64,000 nucleotides of DNA from Variovorax sp. OAS795 (GCF_040546685.1 NZ_JBEPOH010000001.1:2294001-2358000); one strand, 5' to 3'; counted from the first letter of the stretch, positions 52,290 to 62,417 are shown. Numbers and translations are program-made. The notes: generated by a model not told the origin, from the sequence alone.

Positions 52290-53810
52290 GTGAGCTACCC
52301 GACGATCGTTTTTTCAGGACGTACCTTCACCGCCGAATGGATGGAGGCCGAGGTCGAACGCCTGTGCGCCGGCCTAGAGGCGGCCGGCGTGGCGCACGGG
52401 CAGACCGTGGCCATGATGATGCGCAATTGCCCGGCCTATGCGGCGCTGATCCTGGCTTGCCGCCGCGCAGGCGTCTATTTCGTCTCGCTCAACTGGCATT
52501 GCAAGCCGCCTGAGGCGGCCTACATGCTTGAGGACAGCGGCGCCGCGATGCTTTTCGTGCATGACGAACTGCTCGCGCAGGTGGTGGCCGGGGTGCCGAC
52601 CGGCGTGGCCATCGTCGCCGTGCCGGCCGACGAAGAAAGCCCGCAGGCCGACGCCAGCGGCCGCGCCGTGCGCTGGATCGAGTTCGGCATCGGCGTGCCG
52701 CCGATGGCAGCGCGCCCGCGCCTGCACTTCGGATCGGTGCAATACACATCGGGCACCACCGGCAAGCCCAAGGGTGTGCGACGGCTGGCGCTCGCGCCGC
52801 AGGAGCGCGATGCGCTGGAGCTAGAGTCGCGCCGAATTGGCCGGATCGCCTCGGGAATGGCACCGGGCGTGACCGCGATCCTGTGCGCGCCCATCTATCA
52901 CAGCGCCTCCACCATGTATCTGGTACAGGCTTGCGACGCCGGGGCCACACTGATCCTGGAGCCCACCTTCGACGCGCTGCGCACACTCGAACTGATCGAG
53001 CGGCACGCCGTCACGCACGCCTACCTGGTGCCCACCATGTACCGCCGGCTGCTCGCTCTGAGCGATGCGCAACGCGCGCGTTTCAACGTGGCCACGTTGC
53101 GCCACGTCACCTCCACCGGCTCGCCCTGCGCGCCTGACGTCAAGCGCCGCATGATCGACTGGTTCGGCCCTGTCATCACCGAGGCCTACGGCGCCAGTGA
53201 AACCGGGTACGTGACCTTCATTGATTCGCCCACCTGGCTCGCCCATCCCGGCTCAGTCGGCCAGGCACTCGGCCCGGCGCGGCTGCGCATCGTCGATGAC
53301 CAGGGCCGCGAGCTGCCCCCGGGGCAGATCGGCGCCATCTACGTGCGCCAGCCGGCGCTGCCCGATTTCACCTACGTGAACAACCAGGCGGCGCGCGACG
53401 CGATGGAGCGCGACGGCCTGGTCGCGCTTGGCGATGTGGGGTACCTGGATGAGGAGGGCTTTCTCTACATCTGCGACCGGGGCAACGACATGATCATCTC
53501 GGGTGGCGTGAACATCTACCCGGCCGAGGTCGAGTCCGTGCTGCAGGGCTTGGCGGGGGTGGCCGACTGCGCGGTGTTCGGCATTCCCGACGAGGAGTTC
53601 GGCGAGAGCGTGGCCGCGGCGGTGCAGCTGCGCCCCGGCGCCCAACTCGATGCGGCCAGCATCCAGCACTTCCTGCGCGCGCACATCGCCAACTTCAAGG
53701 TGCCGCGCGTGATCGAGTTCCATGCGCAGCTCCCGCGCGAGGACACCGGAAAGATCTTCAAGCGCCTGCTGCGCGAACCGTACTGGCGCGAGCAGACCCG
53801 CCGCATCTGA
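52290..53810 (+). CDS. AMP-binding acyl-CoA ligase (second)
   Basis: A 506-aa ANL enzyme. It starts at GTG 52290 (GAGGAG 12 bases upstream). P-loop VQYTSGTTGKPKGVRRLAL, A5 ITEAYGASETGYVTFID, A8 LVALGDVGYLDEEGFLYICD, and the A10 Lys in PREDTGKIFKRLLRE. It has only distant similarity to the ligase at 47031, so the operon can activate two different acids (for example the imported acid and a later intermediate). Confidence 0.92.
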   Translation: MSYPTIVFSGRTFTAEWMEAEVERLCAGLEAAGVAHGQTVAMMMRNCPAYAALILACRRAGVYFVSLNWHCKPPEAAYMLEDSGAAMLFVHDELLAQVVAGVPTGVAIVAVPADEESPQADASGRAVRWIEFGIGVPPMAARPRLHFGSVQYTSGTTGKPKGVRRLALAPQERDALELESRRIGRIASGMAPGVTAILCAPIYHSASTMYLVQACDAGATLILEPTFDALRTLELIERHAVTHAYLVPTMYRRLLALSDAQRARFNVATLRHVTSTGSPCAPDVKRRMIDWFGPVITEAYGASETGYVTFIDSPTWLAHPGSVGQALGPARLRIVDDQGRELPPGQIGAIYVRQPALPDFTYVNNQAARDAMERDGLVALGDVGYLDEEGFLYICDRGNDMIISGGVNIYPAEVESVLQGLAGVADCAVFGIPDEEFGESVAAAVQLRPGAQLDAASIQHFLRAHIANFKVPRVIEFHAQLPREDTGKIFKRLLREPYWREQTRRI

Positions 53811-53888
53811 AACATCCTTTGGCCGATGCGCGCCCGCACGGACGCGCACCGTCGGCATGCCCGTCCAACCGATTCCAGGAGTCTTCGC

Positions 53889-54866
53889 ATGGCGCTTCCA
53901 CAGGTTCTTTCACTACGGCTTCGGCTGCCGCTGATCGCCTCGCCGCTGTTCATCATCTCGACGCCCGAACTCGTCATCGCGCAATGCAAGGCAGGCATCG
54001 TCGGCTCGTTCCCGGCGCTCAACGCGCGGCCCAAGGAAGAACTCGCGAACTGGCTGCAGCGCATCACCGATGCGCTTGCGGTGCACGACCACGCGCATCC
54101 TGAGCAGCCCAGCGCGCCCTTTGCCGTGAACCAGATCGTGCACCGCTCGAACGACCGGCTGCAGCACGACCTGGAGGTGTGCGCGCGCTTCAAGGTGCCG
54201 ATCGTCATCACCTCACTGGGCGCGCGGCCGGAGGTGAACGACGCCATTCACGCCTATGGCGGCATCGTGCTGCACGATGTCATCGACAACGCGTTCGCAC
54301 GCAAGGCGATCGAGAAGGGCGCCGATGGGCTGATTGCGGTGGCGGCGGGGGCGGGCGGGCATGCGGGCACGCAGTCGCCCTTTGCACTTGTGCAGGAAAT
54401 ACGGCAGTGGTTCGACGGCCCGCTCGTGCTGTCGGGCGCCATCGCCAGTGGCCGCTCGATCCTGGCAGCGCGCGCGATGGGCGCCGACCTGGCCTACATG
54501 GGCTCGGCGTTCATCGCTACCGAGGAGGCCAACGCTGCGGCGGCCTATAAGCAGATGATCGTCGACAGCGCGGCGCGCGACGTGGTGCACACCAACCTCT
54601 TCACCGGCGTTCACGGCAATTATCTGCGCCCTTCGATCGTCGCCGTGGGGCTCGACCCCGACAACCTGGCGGACGGAGACGTCAGCAGCATGAATGTCGG
54701 CTCAGGCCGCATGAAGCCCAAGGCCTGGAAGGACGTTTGGGGCTGCGGCCAGGGCATCGGCGCCATCGACCGTGTGGTGCCGACCGCCGTACTGGTCGAA
54801 CGGCTGGCGGCCGAATACGACGCCGCGCTCGGCCAGATGCTGGGCCGTGAGGCCATCGCTGCCTGA
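53889..54866 (+). CDS. Nitronate monooxygenase-family flavoprotein
   Basis: A 325-aa TIM-barrel FMN protein of the 2-nitropropane dioxygenase group. N-terminal LPLIASPLFIISTPELVIAQ and the FMN/active-site segment AVAAGAGGHAGTQSPF near 175 are conserved, as is MGADLAYMGSAFIATEEA. In acyl-CoA degradation clusters, members of this group act as enoyl reductases or in removal of unwanted double bonds rather than on nitronates. The start MALPQVLS at 53889 was chosen; upstream frame to 53826 lacks family sequence. Confidence 0.88.
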   Translation: MALPQVLSLRLRLPLIASPLFIISTPELVIAQCKAGIVGSFPALNARPKEELANWLQRITDALAVHDHAHPEQPSAPFAVNQIVHRSNDRLQHDLEVCARFKVPIVITSLGARPEVNDAIHAYGGIVLHDVIDNAFARKAIEKGADGLIAVAAGAGGHAGTQSPFALVQEIRQWFDGPLVLSGAIASGRSILAARAMGADLAYMGSAFIATEEANAAAAYKQMIVDSAARDVVHTNLFTGVHGNYLRPSIVAVGLDPDNLADGDVSSMNVGSGRMKPKAWKDVWGCGQGIGAIDRVVPTAVLVERLAAEYDAALGQMLGREAIAA

Positions 54867-54901
54867 GCCGCATCCATCGAATCAACAGCAGGAGATAAAA
54901 A

Positions 54902-55930
54902 ATGAAGACTAATACTTCCTGGACGCGGGCCGCGTTGCGGGCTGCCCTGGGCCTCGCCGCCGCAGTGTCGCTGCAGGCAGCGGGCTGGGCGCAGCAGGGC
55001 GCCCCCGCTACCCCTGGTGCTGCCATGCTGACCAAGCCCGCGCGCATCGTCGTCACCGTGCCGCCCGGCGGGGGCATCGACACCATCGCGCGCCGGCTGG
55101 CGACCCGCATGGCGCCCGTGCTTGGCCAGCCCGTGATCGTGGAGAACCGGCCCGGTGCCTCGGGTGTACTCGGCGTGGACAACATCGTGCGCTCCGCGCC
55201 AGACGGCAGCTCGCTTATTCTGGCGGCGGGCTCCACCATCACCGTGCTCCCGCACCTGATGAAGAAGCTGCCGTACGATGCGACCAGGGACCTCACGCCG
55301 ATCGCGCAAATCGGCGTGACGCCGCTCGTGATGCTGGTCAATGCCGACAACGTCGCGAAGACCATGGCCGAGTTCGTGACCGCGGCCAAGAGCAGCCCGA
55401 ACACCATGAGCTACGGCTCCTACGGCAATGGATCGCTCGGTCACCTGATTGGCGAGGCCTTCAAGCATGCCGCGGGCGTGACCATGGTTCATGTGCCCTA
55501 CAAAGGCTGCGCGTCGGCCATCAATGACCTGATCGGGGGACAGCTGAGTGCGGTTGTGTGCGACGTGGGGTCGGCCGCCGCCTTTCTGCAGCCCGGTAGC
55601 CGCCTGCGCGGACTGGCCATCACCGGCACACACCGCTTGGCGTCGTTCCCGACCATCCCGACCTTCCCCGAGGCCGGATATCCGACTCTCGGGCCGCTGG
55701 TTGGGTGGCTCGGCATCTTCGGGCCCGCGAACATGCCCAAGCCGCTCGTCGCGGCGCTGGTGAAGGATTTCGCTGAGGTGATGAAAACCGATGACATGCG
55801 CACCGCGCTCGCGCAGATCGGCTACGACATCGGCGACCCCTCGGCGGCCAATTTTGCAAAGACGGTGCAGCAGGACGGCGTGGTCTGGGGCCAGCTGATC
55901 CGCAGCATCGGCGGCATCACGCTCGAATAG
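54902..55930 (+). CDS. Bug-family (TctC) periplasmic receptor
   Basis: A 342-aa receptor with a signal peptide (basic MKTNTSWTR, hydrophobic to about 32, cleaved after GWAQQ region). Family motifs: [20 protein letters not shown] and [22 protein letters not shown]. No membrane partner gene is next to it. Present inside the degradation operon, it may bind the substrate or an intermediate. The start has AGGAGATAAAA upstream. Confidence 0.9.
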   Translation: MKTNTSWTRAALRAALGLAAAVSLQAAGWAQQGAPATPGAAMLTKPARIVVTVPPGGGIDTIARRLATRMAPVLGQPVIVENRPGASGVLGVDNIVRSAPDGSSLILAAGSTITVLPHLMKKLPYDATRDLTPIAQIGVTPLVMLVNADNVAKTMAEFVTAAKSSPNTMSYGSYGNGSLGHLIGEAFKHAAGVTMVHVPYKGCASAINDLIGGQLSAVVCDVGSAAAFLQPGSRLRGLAITGTHRLASFPTIPTFPEAGYPTLGPLVGWLGIFGPANMPKPLVAALVKDFAEVMKTDDMRTALAQIGYDIGDPSAANFAKTVQQDGVVWGQLIRSIGGITLE

Positions 55931-55947
55931 TTAAAGAGGAGGTAACC

Positions 55948-57132
55948 ATGCGCGAAGCAGTCATCGTTTCCACCGCCCGCACGCCGCTGGCCAAGTCCTT
56001 TCGCGGCGAATTCAACATCACACCCGGCCCCGAGCTTGCGGCGCACGCAGTCCGCGCAGCCGTGGACCGATCGAGCATCGACCCAGAGCGCATTGAAGAC
56101 CTGATCCTGGGCTGCGGCTTTCCAGAAGGCACCACGGGGCGCAATGTCGCGCGGCAGACTGCCCTGCGCGCCGGCCTGCCGATCGGCGTGGGCGGCGCCA
56201 CCATCAACCGGTACTGCGCCTCCGGTCTTCAGGCCATCGCGATGGCGGCGGGCAACATCGTCGTGGACGGCATGTCGGTCGTCGTGGCCGGTGGGGTCGA
56301 AAGCATCTCGCGCATTGCGCCGCGCGACCCGGGGCCCGGCGATGCCGATCCGTGGCTGCTCGCGCAACAGCCCGGACTTTTCATGTCGATGATCGAGACC
56401 GCCGACATCGTGGCCGCGCGCTACGGCATCACGCGCGAGGCGCAAGACCGCTTTGCGATGCTGAGCCAGCAAAAGACCGAGGCGGCACAGCGCGCGGGCC
56501 GCTACTCCGAGGAGATCGTCACCGTCACCGCCACCATGGCTGTGCAGGATAAGACCACCGGCGCGGTGTCGCACCGCCAGGCGACAATTGACGCCGACAA
56601 CTGCAACCGGCACGGCACCACATACGAGGCGCTGGCGCGGCTACTGCCGGTTAACGGGCCCGATCGCTTCGTCACGGCCGGCAATGCCTCGCAGATGTCT
56701 GACGGGGCGGCCGCCTGCGTGCTGATGGAAGCGCGCGATGCCGAACGCGCCGGCTTCGCGCCGCTGGGGGCCTTTCGCGGACTGGCCGTGGCGGGCTGCG
56801 AACCCGACGAAATGGGCATCGGGCCGGTGTTCGCGGTGCCCAAGCTGCTGGCGCGCCACGGCCTCGCGATCGACGACATCGACCTGTGGGAGCTGAACGA
56901 GGCCTTCGCCTCGCAGTCGCTCTATTGCCAGCAGCACCTGGGCATTCCGGACGAGCGCCTGAACGTCGACGGCGGTGCCATCTCCATCGGCCATCCCTAC
57001 GGCGTGACCGGTGCGCGCCTTGCTGGACACGTGCTCATTGAAGGGCGCCGCCGCGGCGCGCGCTACGCGGTGGTCACGATGTGCGTCTCCGGCGGCATGG
57101 GCGTGGCCGGCCTCTTCGAGATTTTTCGCTAG
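55948..57132 (+). CDS. Acetyl-CoA acyltransferase (thiolase)
   Basis: A 394-aa true thiolase. Nucleophile Cys is in [18 protein letters not shown] near 90, catalytic His in [20 protein letters not shown] near 350, and the second Cys in [14 protein letters not shown] near 382. It cleaves a 3-ketoacyl-CoA to acetyl-CoA plus a shortened acyl-CoA. This differs from the incomplete thiolase-like protein earlier in the operon. GAGGAGG ribosome site 7 bases upstream. Acetyl-CoA made here would enter the TCA and glyoxylate cycles. Confidence 0.95.
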   Translation: MREAVIVSTARTPLAKSFRGEFNITPGPELAAHAVRAAVDRSSIDPERIEDLILGCGFPEGTTGRNVARQTALRAGLPIGVGGATINRYCASGLQAIAMAAGNIVVDGMSVVVAGGVESISRIAPRDPGPGDADPWLLAQQPGLFMSMIETADIVAARYGITREAQDRFAMLSQQKTEAAQRAGRYSEEIVTVTATMAVQDKTTGAVSHRQATIDADNCNRHGTTYEALARLLPVNGPDRFVTAGNASQMSDGAAACVLMEARDAERAGFAPLGAFRGLAVAGCEPDEMGIGPVFAVPKLLARHGLAIDDIDLWELNEAFASQSLYCQQHLGIPDERLNVDGGAISIGHPYGVTGARLAGHVLIEGRRRGARYAVVTMCVSGGMGVAGLFEIFR

Positions 57133-57138
57133 ACCGAC

Positions 57139-58326
57139 ATGGACTTGAACTTCACTCCTGAAGAAGAGGCCTTCCGCGCGGAAGTCCGCGCCTTTCTGGC
57201 CGAGTACCTGCCGCCAGCGCTGCGCCGGCGGGTGGCCGAGGGTCGCACGCTTCGCAAGGACGAGATGCAACAATGGCATGCCATCCTGCAATCGCGTGGA
57301 TGGCTCGCGGGGCACTGGCCGCGCGAGCACGGCGGACCGGGTTGGAACGCAGTGCAACGCTTCATCTTCGAGTATGAATGTGCGCTGGCGGACGCGCCAC
57401 GCGTCGTTCCCTTCGGGCTCCTTATGCTCGGGCCCGTGCTGATCCGGTACGGCACCGAGTCGCAACAGCGCCACTGGCTGCCGCGCATCCTCGACGGCTC
57501 AGACTGGTGGTGCCAAGGCTACTCGGAGCCCGGCGCGGGCTCCGACCTGGCGGCGCTGAAGACCTCGGCGGTGCGCGGGCACGATGCAGCGGGCGCGCAC
57601 TACATCGTCAACGGCCAGAAAACCTGGACCACGCTCGCGCAGTACGCCGACATGATCTTCTGCCTCGTGCGGACATCCAAGGACGCGCGCCGTCAGCAGG
57701 GCATCAGCTTCCTGCTGATCGACATGCGCTCGCCGGGCGTCGAGGTGCGGCCCATCGTCACGCTGGACGGCGAGCACGAGGTGAACGAAGTCTTCTTCAC
57801 CGACGTGCGAGTGCCAGCGCACAACCTCGTCGGAGAAGAGAACGATGGTTGGACCTGCGCCAAATACCTGCTTACTCACGAACGCAACGCGGGCATCGGC
57901 TTTTCGGTGGCTGCGCTGCAGCGCCTGAAGATCGTGGCGGCAAAGGTCATGAGCGGCGGCCAGCCGCTGGACCGCGACCCGGCCTTCGCGGCGCGCATGG
58001 CGCGCGTGGAGATCGACCTGGAAAACCTCAAGACGACCAACCTGCGCGTGACGGCCGCTGTGGCCAACGGCGGCAGCCCGGGCGTGGAAAGCTCAGCGCT
58101 GAAGCTGCTCGGCAGCGAGATCCGCCAGGAACTCGCCGCGCTCGTCCGCCGCGCGGTCGGCCTGCATGCACTGCCGCACCTCGGCGATGCCGAAGCCTTG
58201 GCCGGCGCGCCCGCCGAATCGGTGAGCGCGGCCGCGCAGTACCTGAACAACCGCAAGCTCTCGATCTTCGGGGGCTCTAACGAGATCCAGCGCAACATCA
58301 TCGCCAAGACGGTGCTGGGGCTATGA
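57139..58326 (+). CDS. Acyl-CoA dehydrogenase (pair 2, larger subunit)
   Basis: A 395-aa ACAD with WCQGYSEPGAGSDLAALKTS near 118-137, NGQKTWTTLAQYADMIFCLV, and the ending IFGGSNEIQRNIIAKTVLGL. It resembles the large subunit of pair 1 (same QGYSEPGAGSDL block). It oxidises an acyl-CoA, probably as a heteromer with the next gene product, 10 bases downstream. Confidence 0.93.
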   Translation: MDLNFTPEEEAFRAEVRAFLAEYLPPALRRRVAEGRTLRKDEMQQWHAILQSRGWLAGHWPREHGGPGWNAVQRFIFEYECALADAPRVVPFGLLMLGPVLIRYGTESQQRHWLPRILDGSDWWCQGYSEPGAGSDLAALKTSAVRGHDAAGAHYIVNGQKTWTTLAQYADMIFCLVRTSKDARRQQGISFLLIDMRSPGVEVRPIVTLDGEHEVNEVFFTDVRVPAHNLVGEENDGWTCAKYLLTHERNAGIGFSVAALQRLKIVAAKVMSGGQPLDRDPAFAARMARVEIDLENLKTTNLRVTAAVANGGSPGVESSALKLLGSEIRQELAALVRRAVGLHALPHLGDAEALAGAPAESVSAAAQYLNNRKLSIFGGSNEIQRNIIAKTVLGL

Positions 58327-58336
58327 AGGACGCCGC

Positions 58337-59470
58337 ATGAACTTCGAACCGACCGACGAACGGCGCATGCTGGACGATGCGCTGCGACGCCTGCTGTCGC
58401 AGCACTACGACTTCGCGCAGCGCCAGCGCATTGCGCAATCGGGCGAGGGGCACAGCATGGAAATGTGGCGGCATCTCGTCGATCTGGGGGCGCTCGGGGC
58501 GCTCTTCGCCGAGGCCGACGGTGGCCTGGGCGGCAGCGGCTTCGACATCGCACTGGTGTTCGAGGCGCTGGGCGGCGCGATGGTGCTGGAGCCCTTGCTC
58601 GCTGCGCTGATGGCCGCTGCGGTGCTGGCCGAAGCGAAAACGGATGTGCAGCGTGCGCTGCGGCGCGACATCGTGGCCGGCAGCACGCTGGCCGTTCTTG
58701 CGCACGCCGATCCCGAGGCCCGCTACGAGGCTTCGCACGTGACGACGCGTGCGCGGCCGACCGATGGTGGCTGGCAGCTCGACGGCCTGAAATGCGTGGT
58801 GCGCCATGCGGAGCAGGCCGACTTTTTCATCGTTTCGGCCCGCTCATCGGGCTGCGGCGACGACCCCACGGGCATCAGCCTGTTCGTGCTGCCCGCTGCA
58901 ACTCCGGGCATCACGCTGCGCGGCTACCCCCTGGCCGATGGTGGCCGGGGCGCGGATATCGCGTTGGAAGGCGTGCATCTGCCGGCCGATGCGCTGGTCG
59001 GCACCGAAGGCCAAGCCTTTCCGACCATCGAAGGCGCCTTGGGCGCCGGCGTGCTGGCGCTGAGCGCACAAGCATTGGGCGCGATGGAGTCCGCCAAGCA
59101 ACTCACGCTCGACTACCTGCGCACCCGTAAGCAGTTTGGACAGTCGATCGGCAGCAACCAGGCGCTGCAACACCGCATGGTGGATCTGTGGCTGGGTATC
59201 GAGCAGGCGCGCTCAGCCGTCATCAACGCGGCAAACGCGCTGCAATCGGCCGACCGCGTCACGCGCGAGCGAGCGTTGTCGGCCGCCAAGGTGACCACAG
59301 GCCGCGTCGGGACGCGCGTGGCCGAGGAGTGCATCCAGATGCATGGCGGCATCGGCATGACGTGGGAGCTCCCGCTGTCACACCTGGCCAAGGGCCTGGT
59401 GCTGACCAATCACATGCTCGGCGACGAGGACCATCACCTGGCGCGCTATGTGGCGCTTGGCTGCGCGTGA
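58337..59470 (+). CDS. Acyl-CoA dehydrogenase (pair 2, smaller subunit)
   Basis: A 377-aa ACAD. It has the N-terminal domain LSQHYDFAQRQRIAQSGEGH, a middle beta domain, and TRKQFGQSIGSNQALQHRMV. The ending is CIQMHGGIGMTWELPLSHLA. The catalytic-glutamate position typical of the large subunits is not seen. Together with the preceding gene it forms a second heteromeric dehydrogenase. It is the last gene of the operon that starts at 41934. Confidence 0.92.
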   Translation: MNFEPTDERRMLDDALRRLLSQHYDFAQRQRIAQSGEGHSMEMWRHLVDLGALGALFAEADGGLGGSGFDIALVFEALGGAMVLEPLLAALMAAAVLAEAKTDVQRALRRDIVAGSTLAVLAHADPEARYEASHVTTRARPTDGGWQLDGLKCVVRHAEQADFFIVSARSSGCGDDPTGISLFVLPAATPGITLRGYPLADGGRGADIALEGVHLPADALVGTEGQAFPTIEGALGAGVLALSAQALGAMESAKQLTLDYLRTRKQFGQSIGSNQALQHRMVDLWLGIEQARSAVINAANALQSADRVTRERALSAAKVTTGRVGTRVAEECIQMHGGIGMTWELPLSHLAKGLVLTNHMLGDEDHHLARYVALGCA

Positions 59471-59797
59471 GGGCTGCGACCTGGCGCGTGCGCATGGCTG
59501 CGGCCATGTCCTGCGATCGACGCATTGAGCTTCGCCTTTTCATTCGCGCCAATGAGTGGCAGCTTTTCGGTCGCCACGGCAACTGGACCTAGGCGCATCG
59601 GCGGTCAAGAAGTCGATCTCGCGCCGATCCGCGCAGGCGCTGGTGGCGGCGCTGGCCAGCATGTATCCGGAAAATCGCACGGAGACAACGCGTCTGGCCC
59701 GATCCATTGTGTGGCTTATACGTGAATGACAATCCTTCACTGGGACGGGCGTGGCAAGCGTCGAGGCGTTGTCGGCGCGGCCTTGAAGCCTCCGCCT
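59471..59797. other. Gene-free stretch between convergent operons
   Basis: 327 bases. No clear terminator hairpin and no credible gene on either strand. Confidence 0.45.
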
Positions 59798-60610
59798 TTA
59801 TGCGGGCGCGCCAAAGTGCCGCATCAGCACGGCGTCGAATGCCTCAGGCTGGTCGATGTTGGGCAGGTGTCCCGCCTGCGCGATGACCTCGAGGACGGAT
59901 CCGGAGATGCGCCCATGGATCTCGGTCATCGCTTGTGGCAGAACCCCATCGTTCGCACCCACGATCAGGGTTGTGGGCAGCGCGATCTCTGACACCCGGG
60001 CCAGGTAGTCGAGTCCCTGGATGGCGCGCGCGCATCCGACAAATCCGACCACCGATGTCGACGCCGCGACCTGCAGCAAGCGCTGCGCGGTGTCAGGATG
60101 TGCATCGAGAAAGTCGCGGCCGAACCAGCGTTCGAGGGTGGGTTGCGCGAGTGCTGCGCAGCCTTCGCGCTCGGCGATGGCGATGCGCTCGTTCCAGGGT
60201 GCGGACGCCTCCGGTGGTGTGTCTGCACGCGCATCGCAGAGGCACAGGCTCGCCAGCCTGTCGGGATGCGCAAGCGCCAGGCCGAAGCCGCTCATGCCAC
60301 CCAACGACAGCCCGACGTAGTGCGCCTTCGCGATGCCGAGTGCATCGAGAACCGCGACGGTGTCGGCCACCAGATGCTGCATGGAGGAGGGCGCTTCGTG
60401 GGCCACCGAGCCGCCATGGCCGCGCGTGTCTGCGCACACCACATGCCAGCCGCGCGAGGCCAGCAGCTGCGCCTGCTTGGACCACATGGCACTGCTGGAG
60501 AGGATGGAGTGCGCCATGTACACGGCGGGCGCGCGGGCGTCGCCGTGGCGATGCACCTGGATGCTGCCGGCCCCTGAGGGGAGGGCGATGTTCTGCGCGG
60601 TGATCTGCAT
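59798..60610 (-). CDS. Alpha/beta hydrolase (3-oxoadipate enol-lactonase-like)
   Basis: A 270-aa hydrolase. The nucleophile Ser is in AHYVGLSLGGMSGFGLALAH near 105, the oxyanion region near YMAHSILSSSAMWSKQ, and the catalytic His in AGHLPNIDQPEAFDAVL near 250. This resembles PcaD-like lactonases and C-C hydrolases. It is the last gene of the redox module on the minus strand, 33 bases after the reductase gene, so it may act on a product of an oxygenase reaction. Confidence 0.9.
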   Translation of the reverse strand: MQITAQNIALPSGAGSIQVHRHGDARAPAVYMAHSILSSSAMWSKQAQLLASRGWHVVCADTRGHGGSVAHEAPSSMQHLVADTVAVLDALGIAKAHYVGLSLGGMSGFGLALAHPDRLASLCLCDARADTPPEASAPWNERIAIAEREGCAALAQPTLERWFGRDFLDAHPDTAQRLLQVAASTSVVGFVGCARAIQGLDYLARVSEIALPTTLIVGANDGVLPQAMTEIHGRISGSVLEVIAQAGHLPNIDQPEAFDAVLMRHFGAPA

Positions 60611-60643
60611 GGGAGAAATTCTGAGCGCTTGAAGAAGATGGGA

Positions 60644-61420
60644 TCAGTAGCCGGCGAAGAACTCGATCGCCACCTGCTCGGGCTGCACACCGCAGGCATC
60701 GAGACAGTCCTGCATGGCTGCGACCATGGCGGTCGGGCCGACGATGAAGTAGCGGCAGGCCTGCCAGTCGGGCACTTCCTGCTGGATGAGCGCGGCATCG
60801 ATCATGCCGTCGCGCCAGACGAGTGCGTCCTGGCCGCCCGATGAAGGGGGCGCGCGTTTATCCTCGGCAATCACATGCACAACGCGTAGTCGCGGCAGGT
60901 CGGCGCACAGCTGCGCGAGCTCGCTGCACCAGGCGGCGAGTCCGTGCGTGCGGTTGCCGTAGAGCAGTGTGACTGGCGGCACCGCCTTGCCGCTGACAGC
61001 CTGATGTTGCAGGTGGCGCAGCATGCTGTAGAACGGTGTGATGCCGATGCCACCGGCGAGCATCACGAGCGGCTGGCGCGGGTCTTCGGGCAACACGAAA
61101 TCGCCCATGGCCGGGCTCAGGCTCACGAAGGCGCCGTCGGCACCGAGGGCGCATCGCGAGAGGTGGCGCTTGAATGCCGTATCGCGCATGCGCATCGCGA
61201 CCATGAGGTGCGGATCATGGGGGGCGCTGGCAATCGACAGCATGCGCTCGCCGTCGTCCGAGCCGTCTTCCGGCGCATCGAAATCCGGCAGCTGGAGGCT
61301 GACGAACTGGCCCGCCTCGAAGTCGAAGCCGGCAGGGCGTTCCAGGAAGAAAGCCATCGTGTCAGTGGCGATGGGGGTACGCGCCAGCACGCGCACAGGG
61401 AAATTGTCGGGGTCTGTCAT
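60644..61420 (-). CDS. Ferredoxin-NAD(P)H reductase (FNR-type flavoprotein)
   Basis: A 258-aa FAD enzyme. FAD segment ERMLSIASAPHDPHLMVAMR near 60-80, NAD(P) site PLVMLAGGIGITPFYSML near 118, and the C-terminal aromatic ending EFFAGY. It has no [2Fe-2S] domain of its own, so it would pass electrons from NAD(P)H to the separate ferredoxins encoded just upstream. The start MTDPDNF at 61420 gives the normal N-terminus. Confidence 0.93.
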   Translation of the reverse strand: MTDPDNFPVRVLARTPIATDTMAFFLERPAGFDFEAGQFVSLQLPDFDAPEDGSDDGERMLSIASAPHDPHLMVAMRMRDTAFKRHLSRCALGADGAFVSLSPAMGDFVLPEDPRQPLVMLAGGIGITPFYSMLRHLQHQAVSGKAVPPVTLLYGNRTHGLAAWCSELAQLCADLPRLRVVHVIAEDKRAPPSSGGQDALVWRDGMIDAALIQQEVPDWQACRYFIVGPTAMVAAMQDCLDACGVQPEQVAIEFFAGY

Positions 61421-61476
61421 GGATAGATGCTCGATGTTGTCGGCGCGGCGAACGTGCGCCGGTGCCTGAATGGGAA

Positions 61477-61755
61477 TTACCACGAGACGCTGATGTCCCC
61501 GTTCACGAAGGTCTGGCACGCCATGCGAAAGCCTTGTTCGAAATCCGCTTCCGAAAGGTGCTTGCGTTCTTTCGGCTTGACAGCGTCGGTGTGCTCCAGG
61601 CCGCTCTCGATGCGACATTTGCAAGTGCCGCACACGCCGCCGCCGCACTTGAAAGGAATGCCGCCTTGCCCGCGCAGCGACACGCGCAGCAGGTTGCTGT
61701 TTTCCGGCGCAGCCAGCACCTTGTTGGCATTGGTGATGAAAGTGACGCTGATCAT
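61477..61755 (-). CDS. [2Fe-2S] ferredoxin (plant type)
   Basis: A 92-aa electron carrier. The cluster ligands are in FKCGGGVCGTCKC (Cys-x4-Cys-x2-Cys) and the fourth Cys in FRMACQTFVNGD. It opens MISVTFITNANKVLAAPENS. Its start overlaps the stop of the preceding small gene (ATGA). It is located between the frameshifted small gene and the reductase. Confidence 0.93.
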   Translation of the reverse strand: MISVTFITNANKVLAAPENSNLLRVSLRGQGGIPFKCGGGVCGTCKCRIESGLEHTDAVKPKERKHLSEADFEQGFRMACQTFVNGDISVSW

Positions 61756-62079
61756 GGGCGGACGGGCTCCTGCGCGTCTATGCGCACGAGGCGCACGTCG
61801 AGGTGGCCGAAGTTGACCAACTGCGCGAGCTCTTCGCGCGCGGCTTTGAGCGTGTCGAACTGCGGAAGAAACTTGGAGGGGACGAGGTTGCGCGTGGGCG
61901 GGTCGCCCTCGTCCACGATCGCGACCTTCACCGGCCGTTCGAGCTCGGCAATGACGAAGCGCGCGCGCCGCTGGCCATAGAAGAAATAGTCGTGGCTCTC
62001 GACGGGGCGAAGGCCGGTCGCCCAGCTCGGTGCGGAACTGGCCGTCCTTGTTTGTGAGGATGACATACGCGTTTTGCAT
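61752..62079 (-). pseudogene. Small conserved protein of the ferredoxin module, frameshifted
   Basis: The start MQNAYVILTNKDGQFRTELG (from 62079) and the body GLRPVESHDYFFYGQRRARF through to LVRIDAQEPVRP (ending 61752) lie in two frames. They join into one protein of about 108 aa if one C is removed from GGCGACCGG near 62016. Joined, the sequence reads naturally as a single domain. No function is known to me; its position between two ferredoxin genes suggests a partner or assembly role. The frameshift may be real or a sequencing error. The body frame alone could start at 62066. Confidence 0.65.
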
Positions 62080-62096
62080 GGGTTTCTGGAATGGCG

Positions 62097-62417
62097 TCAG
62101 GCGAGCGCCGTCTCGTCCTGGCTCAGTTCGATGTCGTGATGGATCCACAGCTGGCAGGCGAGCCGGAAGCCCGCATCGAGCTGATCGCCCAGCTGCTTCT
62201 GCTCTTTCCAGTTGGGCGCGGCCAGGTGTTCGCCGCCGTGCAGCACCTTGCACATGCACTTGGAGCACTTGCCCATGCCGCAGCCGTAGGTGAGGTGCGG
62301 AAAAGGAAACTGCTTGATGCCGGCGCGCACGACGAGGTTGGTGTTCGGCCGCACCTCGCCCTCGAAGCACTGGCCGTCTTTTCTGATCACAACTTTGGGC
62401 ATGAGCACCTGTTCCAT
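62097..62417 (-). CDS. [2Fe-2S] ferredoxin (second)
   Basis: A 106-aa ferredoxin with Cys ligands in YGCGMGKCSKCMC (Cys-x4-Cys-x2-Cys) and FRLACQLWIHHD. It opens MEQVLMPKVVIRKDGQCFEG. It differs clearly from the ferredoxin at 61477, so the module has two non-redundant carriers. It is the first gene of the minus-strand module and is divergent from the HDO-like gene. Confidence 0.92.
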   Translation of the reverse strand: MEQVLMPKVVIRKDGQCFEGEVRPNTNLVVRAGIKQFPFPHLTYGCGMGKCSKCMCKVLHGGEHLAAPNWKEQKQLGDQLDAGFRLACQLWIHHDIELSQDETALA

